Source: Desulfobulbus sp. (GTDB lineage: Bacteria; Desulfobacterota; Desulfobulbia; Desulfobulbales; Desulfobulbaceae). From it: a stretch of DNA of 5,372 nt. The position numbers were made by a program, and so were the translations under genes. This document shows positions 1-4,721 of this stretch, piece by piece. The DNA is taken from the NCBI GenBank assembly GCA_028684915.1, contig JAQUEZ010000352.1, positions 1 to 5,372 on the forward strand, given 5' to 3'. Below the pieces are notes generated by a model. The model had not been told where the DNA came from and searched no databases. It saw nothing but the letters and a program-made list of their open reading frames with translations. Numbering within the stretch: position 1 is the first letter of the stretch; every line of letters starts with the position of its first letter.

Positions 1-17
1 GGCAGGGTGGTGTTCAT
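1..17 (-). CDS. start of a leftward gene, cut by the window edge
   Basis: Read on the minus strand, an ATG at 17-15 is followed by codons for N-T-T-L and then the window ends. What makes this believable is the ribosome binding site: AAGGAGGTT lies five bases or so before the ATG, close to an ideal Shine-Dalgarno sequence. A second in-frame ATG at 35-33 lies upstream, but the Shine-Dalgarno sequence falls inside that longer reading, so 17 is the better start. Nothing can be said about the product from five codons. If the neighbouring region is an integron (see the attC-like features), a divergent integrase gene would sit in this position, but the residues visible do not test that. Confidence 0.45.
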
Positions 18-160
18 TGTAACCTCCTTGGTCATGGTTGATGCGGCCGACCTTGCCTTGGTCCAGCCGCTTTCTACCTATTACCGTATGTCTGAGATCA
101 CAACATGTTCATTATGAGCAATCAGGGTCGCTCGGGGCTTGTCTGCCGCGCAGCGGCTTC

Positions 161-231
161 GTCCAACCAAGAGCTCCACCTGATCAAAAACTACGATGTG
201 GTTTTCGTTCGAGTGAGCTTGGTCGTTAGGA
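161..231 (+). other. possible integron attC-like recombination site
   Basis: The stretch opens with GTCCAAC, which fits the attC R'' consensus RYYYAAC, and closes with GTTAGGA, which fits GTTRRRY except for the last base. Just inside, CCAAGAGCTC (left) and GAGCTTGG (right) can pair as CAAG-(AG)-CTC against CAAGCTC, leaving two unpaired bases on the left arm. Extra-helical bases in this arm are typical of attC. Further in, CCAC can pair with GTGG. The length, 71 bp, is within the usual attC range. The R''/R' pairing is imperfect (about 5 of 7). A chance fold remains quite possible. Confidence 0.25.
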
Positions 232-269
232 TAAAGGACAAGTTCAGTCTTTAATAAAAGGTTACCGTA

Positions 270-566
270 ATGAATATCAAAGAAGAAACAGTGATCATAG
301 TAGCCCGAACTGGTGTAGACCTCGACAAACTATCCGCGTCTACGGGGCCAATGTCTGCACCTTGTGGCCCTATTGGACCTTCAATTGCTCGTGCAGTTAA
401 AGAGGGGGGTGGGAAGGCTAACTTCTCGCTGTTGAATTTAAAGATCGCTATGGATAGTCAGTCTGGAGTTGAAATGATTTTTGATAATTTTGAATTGATC
501 GATTCAAAATCGTTGACGCCACTTGTATTTTCGCTCATCGCAGAACATTTGAATCGCTCCGAATGA
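270..566 (+). CDS. hypothetical protein, 98 residues
   Basis: I do not recognise this protein. The ATG at 270 is preceded by AAAAGG eight bases upstream, an acceptable ribosome binding site, and the frame is open to TGA. The product is a small, mostly soluble-looking protein with no signal peptide and no clear membrane helix. Its middle is rich in Gly and Pro (around residues 25-50, with MSAPCGPIGP and an EGGGK turn); the C-terminal half looks like mixed beta and alpha structure. Codon use is more AT-rich than in the tatC, aldolase and epimerase genes, suggesting a different origin. It stands alone, with attC-like sequences on either side, and integron cassettes often carry single unknown genes of this size. 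The reading frame contains a near-perfect 24-bp palindrome at 487-510. Confidence 0.6.
   Translation: MNIKEETVIIVARTGVDLDKLSASTGPMSAPCGPIGPSIARAVKEGGGKANFSLLNLKIAMDSQSGVEMIFDNFELIDSKSLTPLVFSLIAEHLNRSE
487..510. repeat. 24-bp near-perfect palindrome inside the 98-residue gene
   Basis: The arms ATTTTGAAT (487-495) and ATTCAAAAT (502-510) are exact reverse complements. The centre TGATCG contains a palindromic GATC, so only one of the twelve base pairs fails (T496 against G501). It lies within codons for the FDNFELIDSK region, so it may be fortuitous, or it may serve as a protein-binding site. Confidence 0.5.
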
Positions 567-572
567 ATTCTA

Positions 573-634
573 GCCTAATAAAAACAGTCAAGGTGACGCA
601 AAAAAAAACGGCGCGCTTGCGGTCGGCGTTAAAG
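573..634 (+). other. possible degenerate attC-like hairpin after the 98-residue gene
   Basis: GCCTAAT begins four bases after the stop codon of the preceding gene and resembles an R'' core, though it ends AAT rather than AAC. A TCAAG box follows, as in many attC L'' sites. A central hairpin pairs GACGCAA (594-600) with TTGCGGTC (617-624), leaving one base bulged. The stretch ends at GTTAAAG, resembling an R' core except at the last base. The outer arms do not pair well, which is the main objection. No T-tract follows, so it is not a standard intrinsic terminator. Confidence 0.2.
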
Positions 635-679
635 GTCAAGATATCTCCTGTCTATCGAGACTTTCGGCAGGGGTGAAAA

Positions 680-742
680 ATGAATCAAAATATCCGAAAG
701 CGTCAGCAATATAATTCCGCTGGATACCCAGAGGTAGCTTGA
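680..742 (+). CDS. possible 20-residue peptide, or relic of a longer gene
   Basis: AGGGG lies six bases before an ATG at 680, a good ribosome binding site, and the frame runs 20 codons to TGA. The peptide begins MNQNIRKRQQY and then reads NSAGYPEVA. This faintly recalls the N-terminus of IS3-family OrfA transposases (K-R-x-Y-S-A-E-F-K-x-K-V-A), so it could be a decayed transposase start. The resemblance is too short to rely on, and nothing downstream continues it. Confidence 0.15.
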   Translation: MNQNIRKRQQYNSAGYPEVA

Positions 743-778
743 TTATTAATCATTGGGCCACAATAGGGGCACAAAATG

Positions 779-814
779 AAAAAAGCCACTTGGCCGACAC
801 TGCGCTAAGTGGCT
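779..814 (-). terminator. intrinsic terminator of the tRNA-Arg transcript
   Basis: On the minus strand, AGCCACTT (814-807) pairs perfectly with AAGTGGCT (791-784) across a 15-base loop, and a run of T follows (784-779). It begins 9 bases after the encoded CCA of the tRNA, exactly where a tRNA transcript should end. Confidence 0.85.
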
Positions 815-822
815 GATATGAA

Positions 823-899
823 TGGTGAACGAGGCGGGATTCGAACCCGCGACCTTTGGCTTCGGAGGCCAACACTCTATCCAGCTGAGCTACCCGTCC
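823..899 (-). tRNA. tRNA-Arg (anticodon CCG)
   Basis: The 77-base minus-strand gene folds as a complete cloverleaf. The acceptor stem GGACGGG pairs with CTCGTTC (two G-U pairs), followed by discriminator A and an encoded CCA at 825-823. The D arm contains AGCTCAGCTGGATAGAGT. The anticodon stem TTGGC/GCCAA encloses the loop CTCCGAA, giving anticodon CCG, which reads the arginine codon CGG. The T arm is GCGGG-TTCGAAT-CCCGC. A terminator follows at once. I see no strong promoter before it. No copy of its 3' end is found elsewhere in the window, so there is no visible att duplication, although tRNA 3' ends are common integration sites and the DNA beyond this end looks foreign. Confidence 0.97.
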
Positions 900-1079
900 G
901 CGTTGTTACATGGTGATGATCCAGGAAACGACAACTCATGGATTGTTTCGTGGAAAGAGAGCAATCTTGTACCAAAGAATGTCCGCAATTTCCAGCCTAA
1001 TCTCGCCTGCCCGACGCTTTTCCCTGAAAAGAGCCCTTTATCGACCTCGCAGTTTAAACCAAATCACAGTGCTTTTTTA

Positions 1080-2096
1080 TCAAATGCGGTAGTAGTTGCG
1101 GTACCAGTCAACAAAACGGCACACCCCGGTTTCGATTGAAGTGGCTGGCTTAAAGCCAACTGCAGCGACCAGATCAGAAACATCGGCATAGGTGGCCGGG
1201 ACATCCCCTTGCTGCATCGGCAGAAAATTTTTCTCTGCTTTTTTCCCTAGGCACTCTTCGAGCACCTCGATGTAACGCATCAGTTTTTCCTTATTATTGT
1301 TCCCGATATTGTACACCCGCCAAGGACAGTAACTGGTGGCCGAGTCCGGGGCATCACCGCTCCATGCGGGGTTGGGCTCGGCAACGTGATCAATCACCCG
1401 TACAACCCCCTCGACAATATCATCGATATAGGTGAAGTCCCGCTCCATGGCGCCATTGTTAAAAACATCGATCGGTCTGTTTTCGAGAATAGCCTTGGTG
1501 AACAAAAACAGGGCCATATCCGGCCTGCCCCAAGGGCCATACACGGTGAAAAAACGCAGTCCCGTGGTCGGCAGATTGAATAGGTGGCTGTATGTATGAG
1601 CCATTAACTCATTGGCTTTTTTTGAAGCGGCATAAAGCGACACCGGATGATCGACATTATGGTGAATCGAAAACGGCATTTTAGTGTTTGCACCATAGAC
1701 TGAACTCGAGGATGCATAAACAAAATGCTTGACCCCCGTATGGCGGCATCCTTCGAGGATGTTAACAAACCCAACTAGGTTGGTGTCCACATAGGAGTGG
1801 GGGTTGATCAGGGAATACCGGACCCCTGCCTGGGCGGCCAAGTTGACCACTGTATCAAACTGTTCTTGGGCAAATAAATCGGCCGTCTGTTGCCGGTCGG
1901 CCATGTCAAATTCGGCATGACGAAAATTGTCGTATTTTTGCAGATTGGCCAGACGATCACGTTTTAGCTGGACATCATAATAGTCGTTGAGATTATCCAA
2001 CCCCACCACACTCCACCCCTCTTCAAGCAGACGCAGAGCTAGGCCATGGCCGATAAAACCGGCAGCACCGGTGATGAGAACTTTGTTCAACGCCAT
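1080..2096 (-). CDS. NAD-dependent epimerase, UDP-glucuronate 4-epimerase type
   Basis: This 338-residue short-chain dehydrogenase/reductase-fold enzyme most likely interconverts UDP-glucuronate and UDP-galacturonate in the cytoplasm, supplying sugars for lipopolysaccharide or capsule. The NAD-binding motif GxxGxxG is GAAGFIG at residues 10-16, followed by acidic D34 (GLDNLNDYY), which suits NAD. The catalytic set is the Ser cluster at 129-132 and Y155-x3-K159. [11 protein letters not shown] (85-95) and [14 protein letters not shown] (190-203) are typical of the CapI/LpsL/WbpP-type uronate epimerases and set it apart from plain GalE. Length matches that family (about 335). The frame extends 37 codons further upstream, but that part overlaps the aldolase gene and is unconserved in character. 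The ATG at 2096 has AAGAGG eight bases before it and [10 protein letters not shown] is the expected N-terminus. It lies 37 bases after the aldolase gene, so co-transcription is likely. Exact substrate is inferred. Confidence 0.92.
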   Translation of the reverse strand: MALNKVLITGAAGFIGHGLALRLLEEGWSVVGLDNLNDYYDVQLKRDRLANLQKYDNFRHAEFDMADRQQTADLFAQEQFDTVVNLAAQAGVRYSLINPHSYVDTNLVGFVNILEGCRHTGVKHFVYASSSSVYGANTKMPFSIHHNVDHPVSLYAASKKANELMAHTYSHLFNLPTTGLRFFTVYGPWGRPDMALFLFTKAILENRPIDVFNNGAMERDFTYIDDIVEGVVRVIDHVAEPNPAWSGDAPDSATSYCPWRVYNIGNNNKEKLMRYIEVLEECLGKKAEKNFLPMQQGDVPATYADVSDLVAAVGFKPATSIETGVCRFVDWYRNYYRI

Positions 2097-2097
2097 T

Positions 2098-2112
2098 CCA
2101 AGAGCCTCTTGG
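2098..2112 (-). promoter_or_regulatory. palindrome covering the epimerase ribosome binding site
   Basis: Read on the minus strand, CCAAGAG and CTCTTGG flank one central G, a perfect 15-base palindrome ending one base before the epimerase ATG. In RNA it would fold as CCAAGA-GGC-TCTTGG, holding the Shine-Dalgarno AAGAGG in the stem and loop. This could dampen or control translation initiation, or make it depend on ribosomes finishing the upstream aldolase gene. The palindrome is seen; the regulation is inferred. Confidence 0.4.
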
Positions 2113-2133
2113 TAACCCGCTATTTTTTGCGGT

Positions 2134-3414
2134 TTAATCGTCAAAATCGCCTTGAGGCCCTTTGTCGGTGCTGATGGTCGCCGCGCGTTCACGAATCTTG
2201 GCAACACTGTACTCTTCAGGAGATTCTATCCGACCGGTTTTGGGGCCGATGTCAAAGGAGCCTGCTTCAAGAATCGCCTCGACTCCAAAACGGGCGGAAT
2301 CGGCAGCATTGAACACCTCGACCAACATGGTGTAGATAAAATTTTCCACCCTTCTGGCCATCCGCTCACGGATCGCTTTTGGCTGGCCGAGGATCTTATT
2401 TTCAAAAGGCAGGTTGATATTTTTATAATCGCCTTTTTTCCATCCCTTCCCGTCGGCATAACTCCGCATTGCCTGCCAGAGCTCTTCCGTAACCCCCTCA
2501 CCGGCCACCTTGATGAAATCGCCATTGGCATCTAGGACGGCATTGCCATAATCATTCACCTCCAGCCCCCAGGAGACCATCTGCAAGGCGGTGGCCACAT
2601 TGGCTTTGGTGGTGTAAGTCTGGGAGGCAATCGCCCGCAGCCGATCGGAATTATTGCCAGAGGTACCATGCTGAGCACCGGAAAGGGCATATCCGGCCAA
2701 GGCTTTGTGGATTTCGGCAGTCAACTCAACCTGAATGCCTTGGGCAGAAGCCTCGATCCCATGGGTGGTGCCATTATTAAGCGCGATCCAGTCAGGAAAG
2801 ATATCGTGGGCATTGAGACCCTGAATGATGAACAAGGCCTCTTCCTTAGTGGAAAGGCCGTGCTTGCCTTTAATTTCCCCCACCTCTGTTTCCAGCCCTG
2901 CCCAGGAAGGCACGTAACGGGCCAACTCGATACTGGCCAGGAGATTATCGGCATCGGGCATGTGGGAAGCATCAATGGCAATCGAGGTGATCCCTGCCTC
3001 AAAGATGGTCGGAATCTCGATTGCAGCAACCGGCACATCCTCTGATTTCTTGATCCCGTAGTGATCGGCATGGATTGCCACCGGCACGGTAATCGCTAGT
3101 TCGTTACACAGGGCATCCACTTGGCGGGCGATGTTCCAGTAGTTTACAGGGCAGTAGGCATTGGCGCCGCCCTCTGATCGGGCAATTTCGATGATGATGG
3201 CGGCATGAGCCCGTTGAGCGGCCTGCAGCGCACCACGGATAATTAGGTGATTTCTGCCGTTGGCAGCAATAGTCATAGCCCCGCCCTTGGCAAGCATGGC
3301 ACGATCGATCACCTTGCCGCTAACCAGAAGCGCACGGGAATGAGGAAACAGGGATCGAATATTGGGTGGCCGGCCAATCTCCAGGGCTTTTTCAAAATCA
3401 CAGATATAAGACAT
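2134..3414 (-). CDS. class II fructose-bisphosphate aldolase family protein
   Basis: This 426-residue cytoplasmic enzyme belongs to the zinc-dependent class II aldolases, which reversibly split fructose 1,6-bisphosphate into dihydroxyacetone phosphate and glyceraldehyde 3-phosphate. Visible motifs, in order: HADH at 115-118 (catalytic Asp and zinc His), DASHMP at 148-153, ETEVGEIKG at 175-183 (the conserved acidic Gly-rich loop), NNGTTHG at 213-219 (second zinc His), SGAQHGTSG at 245-253 (third zinc His and phosphate-binding loop) and KANVATAL at 270-277. It is longer than E. coli FbaA (359), with an extended C-terminus after about residue 290, so it is a long-form member whose substrate might be another ketose bisphosphate. 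GGAGG precedes two adjacent ATGs at 3417 and 3414; 3414 has the better six-base spacing. The upstream extension to 3498 is rejected because the Shine-Dalgarno lies inside it. The downstream neighbour is the epimerase. Confidence 0.88.
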   Translation of the reverse strand: MSYICDFEKALEIGRPPNIRSLFPHSRALLVSGKVIDRAMLAKGGAMTIAANGRNHLIIRGALQAAQRAHAAIIIEIARSEGGANAYCPVNYWNIARQVDALCNELAITVPVAIHADHYGIKKSEDVPVAAIEIPTIFEAGITSIAIDASHMPDADNLLASIELARYVPSWAGLETEVGEIKGKHGLSTKEEALFIIQGLNAHDIFPDWIALNNGTTHGIEASAQGIQVELTAEIHKALAGYALSGAQHGTSGNNSDRLRAIASQTYTTKANVATALQMVSWGLEVNDYGNAVLDANGDFIKVAGEGVTEELWQAMRSYADGKGWKKGDYKNINLPFENKILGQPKAIRERMARRVENFIYTMLVEVFNAADSARFGVEAILEAGSFDIGPKTGRIESPEEYSVAKIRERAATISTDKGPQGDFDD

Positions 3415-3485
3415 CATCTTCCTCCAGTGGGCAATGGGCGTAACGGTTGGGAAAAAATAAAGAATCGATGCGATCAACGGAGAAT

Positions 3486-3515
3486 AGTTTACCCGCAACT
3501 CTTTAAAATAAACAA
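3486..3515 (-). promoter_or_regulatory. weak candidate promoter for the aldolase gene
   Basis: On the minus strand, TTGTTT (3515-3510) and TAAACT (3491-3486) are separated by 18 bases, matching the sigma-70 boxes at 3 and 4 of 6 positions, and would give a leader of about 65 bases. An alternative pair is TTGCCG (3535-3530) and TTTATT (3512-3507). No terminator is seen between tatC and the aldolase gene, so read-through from tatC is equally possible. Confidence 0.22.
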
Positions 3516-3596
3516 GGAAGTTTCGCGCTCGGCAAGGAGAAAATCACTGCCTCAAAACAATCCCTCGTCCCAAAACTCTCCTGCCCGCGACTCTGA

Positions 3597-4405
3597 TTAC
3601 TGTTCTTCCTTTGGATCTGTAGTTGTCTCAGTTTCAGTTTTCGGCGCAAAACCCGTCAGTGTTTTTCGACCCAAAAGCGCCACAGCCACAATACTCACTT
3701 CATAAAGCACGATCAAAGGTCCGGCCATCAACAGTTGATTGACCACATCGGGTGTCGGCGTGAGAATGGCAGCGACAATAAAGGAGATGAGCAGGGCATA
3801 TTTGCGGTTTTTCTTGAGAAATGCTGCACTCACCACCCCGATCTTGGCCAGGAAAACCATGAACACTGGCAACTCGAAAATAATGCCAAAGGCAAAAAAA
3901 AGTCGTAGCGCCAGAGAAAAATATTCGTCGACCGAGGGCATCGGTTCGAGAAAGCTGGAGGAATAACCAAGAAGAAACTGGAAGGCCGGTGGGAAAACAA
4001 CAAAATAGCCAAAAGCGGTCCCCCCGACGAAACAAAGTGTCGATATAACGGTAAAGGGGATTAGAATCTGCTTTTCATGCCGGTAGAGGCCGGGGGCGAT
4101 AAACCGCCAAATTTGAGAAAAGATGACCGGACTGGCCAGGACAACCCCGCAGACCAGGGCGAGTTTTAGGTAAAAAAAAACCCTTCTTGGTAAGAGGTAA
4201 AAATTAGCGGCTTACCCACTGGCATTACCTTAACCAGAGGCCGTAAAAACCAGTCGGCCAGGGGACGAACCACACTGTAGGCAGCCGCAAAACCGGCGGC
4301 CACCCCACCAAGTGAAATCAGCAGGCAAGAGCGCAATTCCGCCAGATGTGCAGTGAGGGCCTGTTGTTGTAATTGTTCCTCAGTTTCCACGTGATGAGCA
4401 TCCAA
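3597..4405 (-). CDS. tatC: Sec-independent protein translocase TatC, with an apparent -1 frameshift
   Basis: TatC is the multi-spanning inner-membrane receptor that recognises twin-arginine signal peptides on folded proteins. Two frames together encode it. The first (4405 to 4166) gives the cytoplasmic start with HLAELR at 20-25 and the first membrane helix, to SYQEGFFF, then ACC and a stop. The second frame, read from the last T of the run at 4172-4180, continues YLKLALV, then IWRFIAPGLYRHEKQ (the conserved loop with the key Glu), GYFVVFPPAF, and the remaining helices to a charged tail. Joined by one -1 shift, the protein is 269 residues, normal for TatC. The first frame has no in-frame ATG: the start is TTG at 4405 or GTG at 4390, neither with a good Shine-Dalgarno. 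Sequencing error in the run of nine is the simplest explanation for the shift; a true mutation or slippage are alternatives. Confidence 0.9.
4172..4180 (-). other. tatC: run of nine T at the tatC frame break
   Basis: The zero frame reads GGG-TTT-TTT-TTT-ACC-TAA on the minus strand. Ten T, or a -1 slip of the ribosome on T-TTT-TTT, gives the correct TatC continuation TAC-CTA-AAA. Fourteen bases further on, CTGGTC (4157-4152) can pair with GGCCAG (4137-4132), a modest stem-loop. Confidence 0.85.
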
Positions 4406-4432
4406 GTTGGAGTTAAAGAGTGATGAGTCTGC

Positions 4433-4461
4433 TTTCTAACCCATCACCGGCTGAATGTAAA
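4433..4461 (-). promoter_or_regulatory. candidate sigma-70 promoter of tatC
   Basis: On the minus strand, TTTACA (4461-4456) matches the -35 box at 5 of 6 positions and TAGAAA (4438-4433) matches the -10 box at 4 of 6, with the ideal 17-base spacer. It would give a leader of about 20 bases before the TTG at 4405. It lies just outside the inserted element at 4479-4633. Confidence 0.4.
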
Positions 4462-4470
4462 CCGGATATG

Positions 4471-4478
4471 GATAATGT
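4471..4478 (+). repeat. left target-site duplication of the inserted element
   Basis: GATAATGT here is repeated exactly at 4634-4641, directly abutting the two ends of the inverted-repeat element between them. Confidence 0.75.
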
Positions 4479-4633
4479 GTAACCGATCACCAGGGCCCCC
4501 CAAGGCACCGTTTATCAACGGACCTGAAAGCGATTGCAGGGTGCCGGAGGTGCCAGGCATCGGCCTGAGCAGCGTACACCTGTACGTAAACAGGCCGATA
4601 ACACCGCAGATTCGGTGCCCCGTGATCGCTTAC
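4479..4633. mobile_element. 155-bp miniature inverted-repeat element, IS66-type ends
   Basis: The ends are GTAACCGATCAC (4479-4490) and, on the other strand, GTAAGCGATCAC (4633-4622), identical at 11 of 12 positions. Inside these, GGCACCG (4504-4510) and CGGTGCC (4613-4619) form a second exact inverted pair. The flanks carry a perfect 8-bp direct repeat, GATAATGT. IS66-family insertion sequences are known for ends beginning GTAA and for 8-bp target duplications, so this is best read as a non-autonomous IS66-derived miniature element (MITE). It encodes no transposase. Its middle holds a strong hairpin, ATCGGCCTG (4559-4567) with CAGGCCGAT (4591-4599), enclosing a smaller pair CGTACA/TGTACG. 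Any reading frame across it is incidental. It needs an IS66 transposase supplied from elsewhere. Confidence 0.75.
4559..4599. repeat. nested hairpin in the core of the miniature element
   Basis: Perfect 9-bp arms ATCGGCCTG and CAGGCCGAT enclose a second 6-bp pair, CGTACA (4573-4578) with TGTACG (4581-4586). The unpaired segments between the two stems are AGCAG and TAAA. It could form in DNA as a cruciform or in RNA from either strand. No T-tract follows on either strand, so it is not a standard terminator. Confidence 0.7.
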
Positions 4634-4641
4634 GATAATGT
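4634..4641 (+). repeat. right target-site duplication of the inserted element
   Basis: An exact second copy of GATAATGT. Its last base immediately precedes the -35 hexamer of the regulator's candidate promoter, so the element arrived without breaking that box. Confidence 0.75.
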
Positions 4642-4671
4642 TTGACTTAGGCTTTACCTTGGGGCTACACT
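4642..4671 (+). promoter_or_regulatory. candidate sigma-70 promoter of the response regulator gene
   Basis: TTGACT (4642-4647) matches the -35 box at 5 of 6 positions and TACACT (4666-4671) matches the -10 box at 4 of 6, with an 18-base spacer. The predicted leader to the ATG at 4722 is about 45 bases. Everything upstream of the -35 box was replaced by the miniature element, so any former activator or UP-element site has been displaced by 163 bp. Confidence 0.5.
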
Positions 4672-4721
4672 GGCTAATATTTCCAATGGTTTGATTTACA
4701 AGGATTTTTACAAGGTACAAC

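Noticed and set aside
38..229. Rightward 63-residue reading frame
   Set aside because: No ribosome binding site precedes it, its composition is not protein-like, and it runs through the attC-like hairpin.
960..975. Sigma-54-like promoter TTGGTACAAGATTGCT on the minus strand, upstream of the tRNA
   Set aside because: The GG and GC elements are one base too close together (nine between them instead of ten), and this spacing is strict for sigma-54.
822..1139. Rightward 105-residue reading frame beginning MVNEAGFEPATFGFGG
   Set aside because: It is the antisense of the tRNA-Arg gene. This residue string is a well-known artefact of translating tRNA genes backwards.
2226..3071. Several overlapping reading frames on both strands over the aldolase gene
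   Set aside because: They are shadows of the aldolase frame, which alone carries conserved enzyme motifs.
3700..4035. Leftward 111- and 60-residue frames over tatC
   Set aside because: They are alternative frames of the TatC coding sequence, with no conserved content of their own.
4479..4633. The structured intergenic element as an integron attC site
   Set aside because: Its ends are GTAA with an 8-bp target duplication rather than RYYYAAC and GTTRRRY cores, which fits transposition and not site-specific recombination.
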